This document shows positions 29,094 to 36,894 of a DNA stretch of 64,000 nt, one piece after another. The translations under genes and the position numbers were made by a program. Source of the stretch: Shewanella pealeana ATCC 700345 (GTDB lineage Bacteria > Pseudomonadota > Gammaproteobacteria > Enterobacterales > Shewanellaceae); the NCBI RefSeq assembly GCF_000018285.1, contig NC_009901.1:2169001-2233000 (forward strand), written 5' to 3'. A model generated the notes under the pieces. It was not told where the DNA came from. It searched no databases and worked only from the letters and a program-made list of their open reading frames with translations. Each line of letters begins with the position of its first letter. Positions within the stretch are counted from its first letter, which is position 1.

Positions 29094-30434
29094 TTAACCA
29101 TGACTGATAAAAGCACTGGTATCATTGGGTAAACTGATCTGTTTTGCCACAGTTTTCATTGCATGGGTTAATTTGCTTAGCTGAGATGAACTTATGCAAT
29201 ATGGCGGCATGATATAGATAAGGTTAGAAAATGGTCTTATCCAAACGCCTAGATCGACGAACTGCTGCTGTAGCTCAGCGGTGTTGAGGGTAGCATTCAT
29301 TTCGAGCACACCAATGCTGCCTAATACACGAACATCTTTTACATTTGGGTAGTCTATCGCGTCGGCTAATTCCTGCTTGAGCTGAGATTCAATAGCGCGA
29401 ACCTGTCCTTGCCAACGATTTTCTTTAAGCAGCTCTAAACTGGCGATAGCAGCAGAGCAGGCGAGTGGATTACCCATAAAGGTAGGACCATGCATAAACA
29501 CTCCTGCTGGCGAGTCACTCACTCCTTGGGCTACTTCGTTGCTACATATGGTTGCGGCCAGAGAGATATAGCCACCGGTTAATGCCTTACCTAAGCATAA
29601 AATATCAGCTTCAATCCCGCTGTGTTCATAGGCGAACAATTTACCTGTTCGGCCAAAGCCGGTGGCAATTTCATCGAGAATAAGCAGCACGTCATATTTA
29701 TCACACAGTTTACGTAGCGAGCGTAAGTATTCTGGATGATAGAAACGCATACCGCCAGCGCCTTGCATAATAGGCTCAATGAGCAATGCGGCGATCTGTT
29801 GGTGATTATCTTCAAATAGGTTGTCAATCTCGCTGAGTTCTTTTGGGTTAAAGTCGTCATCGAAACGAGATTGAGGCGCAGGGGCAAACAGCTGTTTAGT
29901 CACTAACTCACCGAACATGGTGTGCATGCCGCCTTCAGGATCGCATACACTCATGGCGGCAAAAGTATCGCCATGGTAGCCATTCTTAACAGTCAGGATC
30001 TTCTGTTTATTAGGTTTAGCCTTACCTTGCCAGTATTGCAGCGCCATCTTCATCGCGACTTCAACCGCAATTGAACCAGAGTCGGCTAAAAAAACCTTAG
30101 TCAGCCTAGGGCTTGTCATTTCGATAAGTAGACGCGCAAGTTCAACGGCAGGGCGGTGAGTTATTCCGCCAAACATCACATGACTCAATTGCGCAGTCTG
30201 TTGTTGCATAGCAGCAACGATTTTTGGGTGACTATAACCATGAACACAAGCCCACCATGAACTGGTACCGTCAATGAGCTTTGTGCCGTCTTCTAGCTGG
30301 AGTTCAACACCTTCTGCAGATACAACGCCATAGGTGGGAAGCGCATTGGCCATTGAAGTGTAGGGATGCCATAGGTGGTCTCTATCAAATTGAAGATCGA
30401 TACCTGTTGTTGTAGATTGATTATCGCTGCTCAT
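29094..30434 (-). CDS. bioA: Adenosylmethionine-8-amino-7-oxononanoate aminotransferase
   Basis: PLP enzyme that converts KAPA to DAPA with S-adenosylmethionine as amino donor, in biotin synthesis. The 446 residues start MSSDNQSTTTGIDLQFDRDHLWHPYTSM, with the BioA hallmark HLWHPYTSM. DEIATGFGRTGKLFA holds the PLP-binding Asp, and Lys283 in GKALTGGYISLAAT is the Schiff-base lysine. GVFMHGPTFMGNPLACSAA is also diagnostic. It is divergent from bioBFCD, the E. coli-like arrangement. Confidence 0.97.
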   Translation of the reverse strand: MSSDNQSTTTGIDLQFDRDHLWHPYTSMANALPTYGVVSAEGVELQLEDGTKLIDGTSSWWACVHGYSHPKIVAAMQQQTAQLSHVMFGGITHRPAVELARLLIEMTSPRLTKVFLADSGSIAVEVAMKMALQYWQGKAKPNKQKILTVKNGYHGDTFAAMSVCDPEGGMHTMFGELVTKQLFAPAPQSRFDDDFNPKELSEIDNLFEDNHQQIAALLIEPIMQGAGGMRFYHPEYLRSLRKLCDKYDVLLILDEIATGFGRTGKLFAYEHSGIEADILCLGKALTGGYISLAATICSNEVAQGVSDSPAGVFMHGPTFMGNPLACSAAIASLELLKENRWQGQVRAIESQLKQELADAIDYPNVKDVRVLGSIGVLEMNATLNTAELQQQFVDLGVWIRPFSNLIYIMPPYCISSSQLSKLTHAMKTVAKQISLPNDTSAFISHG

Positions 30435-30588
30435 ATATTGACCGTTAGTAAACCTTTTGATTCATGTGACATTGACAGGTTACGGCTTGCAGGTATCCTA
30501 GGCAAGATAAATATTTGCAAAACCAATTAGCTGAAATCAGTTAATTCTATGTTTTTAAAATAAATTTACTAAGCAGCCTCTGAGGAGT

Positions 30589-30627
30589 ACAAACTAATTA
30601 AGCATGTGGATTGTTAATTAGGTTTGT
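30589..30627. promoter_or_regulatory. Inverted repeat in the divergent bioA-bioB promoter
   Basis: Two 13-base arms, ACAAACTAATTAA and TTAATTAGGTTTGT (one extra G in the right arm), separated by 12 bases. A second imperfect repeat, AATTAGCTGA / TCAGTTAATT, lies at 30525-30546. The position between divergent bio genes is where BirA acts in E. coli, but the arm order and spacing differ from the BirA consensus that I know, so the regulator is left open. Confidence 0.4.
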
Positions 30628-30683
30628 GACTGCGTGATAATATACAGTATTTAGATGAATGTGTGAGTTAACAAGGGAACAAA

Positions 30684-31736
30684 ATGCCTGAAGTACAGCT
30701 AAGAAATAACTGGAAACGTGAAGAGATAGAAGCCTTATTTGCACTGCCGATGAACGACCTTCTTTTTCAGGCGCATAGCATTCATCGCCAAGAGTTTGAT
30801 CCTAACGAAGTTCAGGTCAGTCGTTTACTGTCGATTAAAACCGGAGCTTGTCCTGAAGACTGTAAATATTGTCCACAGAGTGCACGCTATGATACAGGTC
30901 TTGAGAAAGAGCGCTTACTCGCGATGGAAACGGTATTAACCGAAGCGCGCAGTGCAAAAGCTGCGGGGGCATCACGTTTCTGCATGGGAGCCGCTTGGCG
31001 CAATCCAAAAGAACGTGACATGCCATATCTGAAAACCATGGTTGAAGAAGTAAAAGCGCTTGGTATGGAAACCTGTATGACCTTAGGCATGTTGTCAGCT
31101 GAACAAGCCAATACGCTTGCAGACGCAGGTTTAGATTATTACAACCATAACTTAGATACCTCGCCTGAATATTATGGCGATGTCATCACTACCCGTACCT
31201 ATCAGAGCCGCCTTGATACCTTAACTAACGTACGAGCTTCAGGCATGAAAGTTTGCTCTGGTGGTATCGTAGGAATGGGCGAGAAGGCCACCGACAGAGC
31301 GGGACTTATCCAGCAACTCGCTAACTTAGAGCAACATCCCGATTCTGTACCAATTAATATGTTGGTGAAAGTTGAAGGTACGCCTTTTGAGAAACTTGAT
31401 GATCTCGACCCATTAGAGTTTGTGCGCACGATTGCAGTAGCTCGAATTACTATGCCTAAATCACGAGTTCGTTTATCTGCCGGTCGTGAAAACATGAGCG
31501 ATGAGTTACAGGCTATGTGTTTCTTTGCTGGCGCTAACTCAATCTTTTACGGATGTAAGTTACTGACGACACCAAATCCAGAAGAGAATGATGATATGAG
31601 TCTGTTCAAACGTCTCGGTTTACATCCTGAGCAGGGTATTGCTGCGACAAAAGAGCAAGATGAAGCCATGCTAGCTAAAGCAGCGGCACATCAGGATAAA
31701 AAGTCAGCTGCATTTTATGATGCTGGTGCGCTCTAA
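30684..31736 (+). CDS. bioB: Biotin synthase
   Basis: Radical SAM enzyme that inserts sulfur into dethiobiotin. In 350 residues the SAM-cluster motif [11 protein letters not shown] provides Cys56, Cys60 and Cys63. The [2Fe-2S] ligands appear in later conserved segments ([33 protein letters not shown]), and Arg in [15 protein letters not shown] matches the unusual Arg ligand. First gene of bioBFCD, though a 276-base gap with two hairpins separates it from bioF. Confidence 0.98.
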   Translation: MPEVQLRNNWKREEIEALFALPMNDLLFQAHSIHRQEFDPNEVQVSRLLSIKTGACPEDCKYCPQSARYDTGLEKERLLAMETVLTEARSAKAAGASRFCMGAAWRNPKERDMPYLKTMVEEVKALGMETCMTLGMLSAEQANTLADAGLDYYNHNLDTSPEYYGDVITTRTYQSRLDTLTNVRASGMKVCSGGIVGMGEKATDRAGLIQQLANLEQHPDSVPINMLVKVEGTPFEKLDDLDPLEFVRTIAVARITMPKSRVRLSAGRENMSDELQAMCFFAGANSIFYGCKLLTTPNPEENDDMSLFKRLGLHPEQGIAATKEQDEAMLAKAAAHQDKKSAAFYDAGAL

Positions 31737-31908
31737 GAATCGATATCAATTGCTTTCGTAACAGTTAGGGCATTGAATAGTTCTATTATTAAAAAATAAC
31801 GGAATTACACCATTAGCCATTATGAAAACTATTCACTATAAATCTATCCGCTATAAAGCTTTCCATAATGAAGCTAACTATTAGAAACTGAGAGTGTCTT
31901 CCAAGTTT

Positions 31909-31937
31909 ATCATCACATGTACGCCCCATGTGATGAT
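31909..31937 (+). repeat. Perfect hairpin in the bioB-bioF gap
   Basis: Eleven-base-pair perfect stem ATCATCACATG / CATGTGATGAT with loop TACGCCC. There is no T-run after it, so it may be an mRNA processing or stability element. A second hairpin follows at 31954. Confidence 0.6.
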
Positions 31938-31953
31938 GAACGAGAACAAGATG

Positions 31954-31981
31954 ACCCGCTTTAAATTGAGGCGGGTTTATT
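31954..31981 (+). terminator. Possible weak terminator between bioB and bioF
   Basis: Six-base-pair stem ACCCGC / GCGGGT with an 11-base loop, followed by TTATTAGG. The T-run is short, so termination would be partial; bioF starts 32 bases on. Confidence 0.45.
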
Positions 31982-32012
31982 AGGTAAATTATTCTAAAAT
32001 CGAGCAAGCTTA

Positions 32013-33206
32013 ATGTCAGAAACTTCCGTTAATCACCCAGCCAAAGAGTCATTGACCGCGCGAGTGGTTACAAAAAATCGCTCATTGGATGAGCAAGGGC
32101 TGCTAAGGCAGCGAATAAACCTTGTTTTAGATCCTAGTCAGTCAAACTACTTCGAAGTCGACGCGCTCCCTTACGTCAACTTCAGTAGTAATGACTATTT
32201 GGGACTAAGCACTTCGGCCACCATCGCTGATGCTCTTTATCAGGGAGCAAAAGATTATGGTGTAGGTAGCGCCGCATCGCCTTTAGTGGTTGGATACAGC
32301 CAAGCACATCTGCAGCTTGAACAGGCCTTATGTGAAGCTACGGGACATGAGGCCGCAATATTATTTTGCTCAGGATTTAGCGCTAATACGGCACTGATGA
32401 AGACGCTGTTTAATGAAACCGACACAGTGCTAGCCGATAAGCTTATCCATGCTTCGGTTATTGATGGCGTACAAGATAGCGGCGCTAAGCTTAAGCGGTT
32501 TGCGCATAATGATATCGAAAGCGCTAAAACAGATTTAGAACGCTTTACCCCTAGTGCCTTAATTACCGAGAGCGTGTTTAGTATGGACGGTGATATAGCA
32601 CCGTTAGCCGAACTTTCAGCGCTTTGTCAGCAGCATAACAGCTGGCTAATCGTAGATGATGCTCATGGCTTCGGAGTCATAGGTGAAAATGGTCTCGGGG
32701 CTTCTAATTTATCCGCTGAGATCAAAATTGATGTGCAATTGGTGACTTTCGGTAAAGCCATGGGCGGCCAAGGTGCAGCCATTCTAGGCAGTCAAGATTT
32801 GATAGATTTCTTAGTGGCTAATGCCCGTCAGTATATCTATTCGACGGCTTTATCACCAGCAAGCGCAGCAGCGGCTTATGCGGCGATAAAAATGATAAGA
32901 GAACAGCCTGAACTCCGAGAAAAGCTCACTGAGAACATTTTGTGTTTTAGGGAGGCTTGTGCTGCTAATACTATCGCTCTGACTGAGTCACAAACCGCCA
33001 TTCAGCCCATAATTCTTGGGGGCGCGGCAAAGACGATGGCGGTTGCAAAAAGATTGAAAGAACATGGTTTTTGGCTAGGAGCCATCCGACCTCCAACTGT
33101 TGCGAAGGATAGCGCAAGACTAAGGTTGACGTTGAATGCTAACCATTGCCAGCGAGATATTTTGGCGCTAGTGGATGTGTTGGCGACCATATTGAACGAT
33201 GATTAA
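32013..33206 (+). CDS. bioF: 8-amino-7-oxononanoate synthase
   Basis: PLP-dependent condensation of pimeloyl-ACP/CoA with alanine to KAPA. The 397 residues include YVNFSSNDYLGLS, GSAASPLVVGYSQAHLQLE, the PLP-stacking region VDDAHGFGVIG and the Schiff-base Lys248 in TFGKAMGGQGAAI. The N-terminus is a little extended relative to E. coli BioF. Central gene of the biotin operon. Confidence 0.96.
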   Translation: MSETSVNHPAKESLTARVVTKNRSLDEQGLLRQRINLVLDPSQSNYFEVDALPYVNFSSNDYLGLSTSATIADALYQGAKDYGVGSAASPLVVGYSQAHLQLEQALCEATGHEAAILFCSGFSANTALMKTLFNETDTVLADKLIHASVIDGVQDSGAKLKRFAHNDIESAKTDLERFTPSALITESVFSMDGDIAPLAELSALCQQHNSWLIVDDAHGFGVIGENGLGASNLSAEIKIDVQLVTFGKAMGGQGAAILGSQDLIDFLVANARQYIYSTALSPASAAAAYAAIKMIREQPELREKLTENILCFREACAANTIALTESQTAIQPIILGGAAKTMAVAKRLKEHGFWLGAIRPPTVAKDSARLRLTLNANHCQRDILALVDVLATILNDD

Positions 33207-33290
33207 TGTGAGTGGGCATTCAGCCTTAACTCATTTTTAAAATTTAAACTAGAAACTATCAAAGTAATTGATTGTTTAGGATCCAATGCA

Positions 33291-34061
33291 GTGAATACAG
33301 GATCAGAAAATCTTAGCCTAGAGGTCGCAGAGCGTTTCTCTGCAGCCGCTGCACATTATCACAGTTATGATGTGCTCCAGCAGCAGACGGCTAAGCGTTT
33401 GCTGGCGCAGATGACGCCAGGTACTCGCTTGCTTGATATCGGTGCAGGCCCTGGTACGGACTTTTCCCAGTTTGAACATGTCAATCAAGTGTTCTGCCTC
33501 GATATTGCCGACGGCATGCTGAGAACACTGAGCAGCAGCTTTCCCGAGCATGCGCCAATCTGTGGCGATGCCCAAAACCTACCGATTGCTGACGGTGTCA
33601 TAGACAGTATTTACTCGAATGTCGCCTTACAATGGTGCCAAGATCTGCCACAAGCCGTGAGTGAAGCCAATAGAGTGCTCACTCAAGGTGGTGAGTTCAA
33701 TATGAGCATAGTCGCAAAAGATAGCCTGAAACAGTTAGTCGATTTGGGCTTTAAGGTGAATTCCTTTATCGATGAGCAGGAGTTACTCGCTTGTTTTAAC
33801 GATGATAATTGGCAGCTCGAGGTATGTAAAACCCTTGACGTTACGGTTTACTTTAGCGACTTAAGGGCATTGCTACAGTCGATAAAAGGTGTTGGTGCAT
33901 CAATTGTTAAGCAACAACAGAGTGCTAATCAGCCCCAAGTCACATTGAGAGGACGTAAAGATTGGCAAGCATTGCAGCTTAAGGCAGAGTTAAATCGAGC
34001 CCCAGAGGGCCTACCTTTAACTTATAACATTAGCTTTATAAAGGCGCGTAAGAAGCGCTAA
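33291..34061 (+). CDS. bioC: Malonyl-ACP O-methyltransferase
   Basis: SAM-dependent methyltransferase that methylates malonyl-ACP to start pimeloyl synthesis. It begins at a GTG with AGGA about ten bases upstream. In 256 residues it has motif I LLDIGAGPGTDFSQFE, the acidic CLDIADGML strand, then GDAQNLPIADGVIDSIYSNVALQWCQDL, the segment typical of BioC (ALQW). It lies between bioF (85-base gap) and bioD (28 bases). Confidence 0.93.
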   Translation: MNTGSENLSLEVAERFSAAAAHYHSYDVLQQQTAKRLLAQMTPGTRLLDIGAGPGTDFSQFEHVNQVFCLDIADGMLRTLSSSFPEHAPICGDAQNLPIADGVIDSIYSNVALQWCQDLPQAVSEANRVLTQGGEFNMSIVAKDSLKQLVDLGFKVNSFIDEQELLACFNDDNWQLEVCKTLDVTVYFSDLRALLQSIKGVGASIVKQQQSANQPQVTLRGRKDWQALQLKAELNRAPEGLPLTYNISFIKARKKR

Positions 34062-34088
34062 ACGCAGCTGAGTCAACTTGGAGTAGAC

Positions 34089-34754
34089 ATGACATTTTTT
34101 GTAACGGGTACAGATACCGACTGTGGTAAGACGTTGATCTCTTCTGCATTGTTAGCAGCAGCAAAAGGCGAGACAGTAGGCTTTAAGCCAATAGCTTCTG
34201 GTTGCGAACAAACCGAGAATGGTCTTAGAAACAGCGATGCGCTTGCATTGATGGCAGCATCGAGTATTAAGCTACCTTACGAGGATATCAATCCTTTTGC
34301 TTTTGAGCCTGCGATTGCGCCGCACTTAGCTGCAGCTGAGAAAGGTGTAAATTTGGCGCCTAATCGTATCGAAGCCCAGTTAAAAATGGCTGAATATGTG
34401 GGGGCAGATTTTTGCTTAATTGAAGGCGCTGGTGGTTGGCGTCTACCGTTAGGAGAAGGGCATTTCCTTTCTGATGTGGTCCAGTCGATGCAGTTACCGG
34501 TAATTTTAGTTGTCGGCATGAAATTGGGTTGTTTGAACCATGCGCTATTAACGGCACAAGCGATAAAAGCCGATGGCTTAAACATTGTAGGCTGGGTAGC
34601 TAATCAAGTGGATAAAGATATGGCCTATCAAGAGCAAAACCTAGAGAGCTTAAAAGCTTTATTGCCAGCGCCTTGTTTAGGCTATGTTCCTTATCTTGCC
34701 GAGGCAACAGCCGAAGCTGCGGCTAGCCATTTAGATCTAACATTATTAGCCTAA
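34089..34754 (+). CDS. bioD: ATP-dependent dethiobiotin synthetase
   Basis: Closes the ureido ring of dethiobiotin using CO2 and ATP. The P-loop GTDTDCGKT is at residues 7-15, and GFKPIASGC and LIEGAGGWRLPLGEG carry the other conserved nucleotide and substrate contacts. The 221 residues are the usual size. Last gene of bioBFCD, followed by a terminator. Confidence 0.96.
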   Translation: MTFFVTGTDTDCGKTLISSALLAAAKGETVGFKPIASGCEQTENGLRNSDALALMAASSIKLPYEDINPFAFEPAIAPHLAAAEKGVNLAPNRIEAQLKMAEYVGADFCLIEGAGGWRLPLGEGHFLSDVVQSMQLPVILVVGMKLGCLNHALLTAQAIKADGLNIVGWVANQVDKDMAYQEQNLESLKALLPAPCLGYVPYLAEATAEAAASHLDLTLLA

Positions 34755-34796
34755 TTTCTTTAGCCTTAGTGTAAGCAATTTTATTCGATAAAAAGC

Positions 34797-34844
34797 AGCC
34801 TAATTCAACGGGATATTTTCTGAGTGAATTAGGCTTATCTTTTT
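34797..34844 (+). terminator. Terminator after bioD
   Basis: Eleven-base-pair stem AGCCTAATTCA / TGAATTAGGCT with a 17-base loop, followed by TATCTTTTTG. The remainder of the bioD-htpX gap is the htpX promoter region. Confidence 0.75.
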
Positions 34845-34997
34845 GTTAACAAAGATTAATCCCAGTTCAATATTATTCTCATTCTTTGCGGAATAAATTA
34901 ATCTTGTTTTAATGAAATAGACCTAGACTCACATCAATTGATATAAAAGTGGAGTTGGAGTGTCTATTATTAAAGCTATGATAGATTATTTTCGTTC

Positions 34998-35030
34998 TCT
35001 CCCCTTGAATTCTTGTTTTTTGGACATATT
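34998..35030 (+). promoter_or_regulatory. htpX: Sigma-32-type heat-shock promoter of htpX
   Basis: TCTCCCCTTGAA (35 box) is followed after 13 bases by GACATATT (10 box), close to the sigma-32 consensus CTTGAA-N13-CCCATNT. It lies about 55 bases upstream of the htpX start. htpX is heat-shock controlled in E. coli, which agrees. Confidence 0.65.
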
Positions 35031-35079
35031 ATGTCTCCAAGAGTGTATATCAGGTACTTTGTATCCTACAGGAGCTTAA

Positions 35080-35943
35080 ATGAAGCGTATATTTTTACTG
35101 ATTGCCACTAACATGGCGATCTTATTGGTGGCATCGATTGTGATGTCAATTTTAGGTGTTAACACCTCAACCATGGGCGGCTTACTTGTGTTTGCTGCAA
35201 TATTTGGTTTCGGTGGTGCATTTATCAGCTTGGCAATCTCAAAGTGGATGGCTAAGAAGACCATGGGTTGTGAGGTTATTACTACGCCACGTGATAACAC
35301 CGAGCGTTGGTTAGTTGAGACGGTTGCCCGTCAAGCTGAGCAAGCTGGGATTAAGATGCCAGAAGTCGCGATTTACCAATCGCCAGAACTGAACGCATTT
35401 GCAACGGGTCCAAGCAAGGACAACTCGTTAGTCGCTGTGAGTAGCGGTTTACTTTATGGCATGAATCAAGATGAGATTGAAGCGGTACTTGCTCACGAAG
35501 TTAGTCACGTTGCCAACGGTGATATGGTGACGCTGACGCTTATTCAAGGCGTGGTGAACACCTTCGTTATTTTCGCAGCACGTGTTGTTGCGGGTATCAT
35601 TGATAACTTTGTTTCAAGCAATGATGAAGAGGGCGAAGGCCTAGGCATGTTCGCTTATATGGCAGTCGTGTTCGTACTAGATATGCTATTCGGTATCTTA
35701 GCCTCAATGATTGTTGCTTACTTCTCTCGTATTCGCGAATACAGAGCCGATGAAGGCGCTGCAAAACTTGCTGGTAAAGAGAAGATGATTGCTGCGCTGG
35801 ATAGATTACGTCAAGGCCCTGAAACAGGTGCGATGCCTGCATCTATGTCAGCATTGGGTATTAACGGTAAGAAATCTATGGCGGAATTGATGATGAGTCA
35901 TCCACCATTAGAAAAGCGTATCGAAGCGTTAAGAGCTCACTAA
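35080..35943 (+). CDS. htpX: Membrane protease HtpX
   Basis: Zinc metalloprotease of inner-membrane protein quality control. The 287 residues have two N-terminal transmembrane helices (about 5-50), the catalytic [11 protein letters not shown] with His139, Glu140 and His143, further hydrophobic segments near 155-215, and [10 protein letters not shown] supplying the third zinc-ligand Glu. An AGGAG ribosome site precedes the ATG. It is monocistronic, with a strong terminator after it. Confidence 0.96.
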   Translation: MKRIFLLIATNMAILLVASIVMSILGVNTSTMGGLLVFAAIFGFGGAFISLAISKWMAKKTMGCEVITTPRDNTERWLVETVARQAEQAGIKMPEVAIYQSPELNAFATGPSKDNSLVAVSSGLLYGMNQDEIEAVLAHEVSHVANGDMVTLTLIQGVVNTFVIFAARVVAGIIDNFVSSNDEEGEGLGMFAYMAVVFVLDMLFGILASMIVAYFSRIREYRADEGAAKLAGKEKMIAALDRLRQGPETGAMPASMSALGINGKKSMAELMMSHPPLEKRIEALRAH

Positions 35944-35960
35944 ATTATCTTACTTGCAAG

Positions 35961-36002
35961 TAAAGCGGTTTGGGACTAAAAGTCTCAAACCGCTTTTTTA
36001 TT
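35961..36002 (+). terminator. Terminator after htpX
   Basis: Long stem AAAGCGGTTTGGGACT / AGTCTCAAACCGCTTT with one mismatch, followed by a T-run. Confidence 0.92.
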
Positions 36003-36232
36003 GCTCAAAATCAAAGTGATAAATAGTGAAAACAAGCATGTTCCCAGAATTAATTTGATGGAGCGCACGTTTTGTGGATAGCCACAATGATATGATCTTT
36101 CAGCTAAATTAGTTGCGGATTAGTTAATGCTTAGCTAAATTAACTTAAGTCGTGCTAAAAATATGGTTTGCAAGATGAAAACCACCTGACATATAGGTTT
36201 TCACTATGCGAACATCAAATGAGGATACAATT

Positions 36233-36580
36233 GTGAGCAATAAACTACTAAGTGCAATTTTTGGTGCGGCTTTCGCAGCACTCGCTTTATCACCAGCAGC
36301 TTTCGCAGAAGGCCAAGAGCTGGCAGAAATGCATGCCGAGATGGATGGCTGTGAAGCGTGTCACGCTGATGGGGAACCATCTGCAGACGGTGAGTACGAA
36401 TTCGAACAGTGCCAATCTTGTCACGGTACATTGGCGGAAATGGACGCAGTTCACCAACCACACGACGGCATGCTAATGTGTGCTGACTGTCATGCTCCAC
36501 ATGAAATGAACGTAGGTGATAAGCCTACTTGTGATAGCTGTCATGATGACGGCCGTACTGCAGATTCAGTACTTAAGTAA
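36233..36580 (+). CDS. cctA: Small tetraheme cytochrome c (STC)
   Basis: Periplasmic electron shuttle that links inner-membrane quinol oxidation to terminal reductases in Shewanella. Four heme motifs are present: CEACH, CQSCH, CADCH and CDSCH. I start at the GTG at 36233 (AGGA nine bases upstream), which gives the signal peptide [20 protein letters not shown] with cleavage after AFA; an ATG at 36206 would add an unlikely polar extension. Mature protein is about 90 residues, as in STC. Single gene with a strong terminator and a 24-base palindrome at its stop codon. Confidence 0.93.
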   Translation: MSNKLLSAIFGAAFAALALSPAAFAEGQELAEMHAEMDGCEACHADGEPSADGEYEFEQCQSCHGTLAEMDAVHQPHDGMLMCADCHAPHEMNVGDKPTCDSCHDDGRTADSVLK

Positions 36581-36600
36581 TTTGAGTTAACTCAAATTAC
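36577..36600. repeat. 24-base perfect palindrome at the cctA stop codon
   Basis: Each arm is GTAATTTGAGTT and its reverse complement, without any spacer or mismatch. It overlaps the stop codon (36578-36580) and lies just before the terminator at 36608. Confidence 0.85.
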
Positions 36601-36607
36601 TGAAATG

Positions 36608-36632
36608 AGCCAGCCAATGTGCTGGCTTTTTT
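36608..36632 (+). terminator. Terminator after cctA
   Basis: AGCCAGC-CAATGT-GCTGGCT stem followed by TTTTTT, about 27 bases after the stop codon. Confidence 0.92.
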
Positions 36633-36743
36633 GTGTTTTAAAAGCCCAGTTTGCATAAAAGTTTAGCAATCAGTGGTTAGCATTCAGCATGAGTTTTTAG
36701 CTATAAATTTCCTGTCTATTCATCCTATTCTTAAGCAACAATT

Positions 36744-36783
36744 TGCTTGATTATAGTGCAAATATTTGCACTCCTCTTGGGCA
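36744..36783 (+). promoter_or_regulatory. Pair of NtrC-like sites upstream of nasA
   Basis: TGCTTGATTATAGTGCA (36744-36760) and TGCACTCCTCTTGGGCA (36767-36783) both resemble the NtrC consensus TGCAC-Y-N5-GGTGCA and have centres 23 bases apart, about two helical turns. Together they generate the palindrome AGTGCAAATATTTGCACT at 36755-36772. They lie 60-100 bases before a sigma-54-type promoter, the right place for enhancer sites. Confidence 0.5.
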
Positions 36784-36845
36784 TTTTCAAATCTTTTATT
36801 CTTAATTAGTCACTATAAGTTCCGTTAATACAACATGTTAAGATG

Positions 36846-36861
36846 TGGCTTGGTATTTGCT
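36846..36861 (+). promoter_or_regulatory. nasA: Sigma-54-type promoter of nasA
   Basis: TGGCTTGGTATTTGCT fits the sigma-54 pattern TGGCACG-N4-TTGCW at all but two positions, with the invariant GG and GC correctly spaced. Transcription would start about 12 bases after the GC, near 36872, leaving a leader of about 23 bases before the nasA ATG at 36895. Confidence 0.65.
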
Positions 36862-36894
36862 TTATGACCTCTATTGTAATTTATAGGGGCAATT

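Noticed and set aside
30457..30504. TAAACC and GGTTA elements near bioA as a BirA operator
   Set aside because: The spacing of about 23 bases does not match the known 14-16-base spacing.
31813..32007. 64-codon minus-strand frame between bioB and bioF
   Set aside because: It covers the two hairpins, has no ribosome site and no recognisable homology.
36755..36772. 18-base palindrome as a separate operator
   Set aside because: It is better explained as the junction of two NtrC-like sites; a single dyad regulator is possible but less economical.
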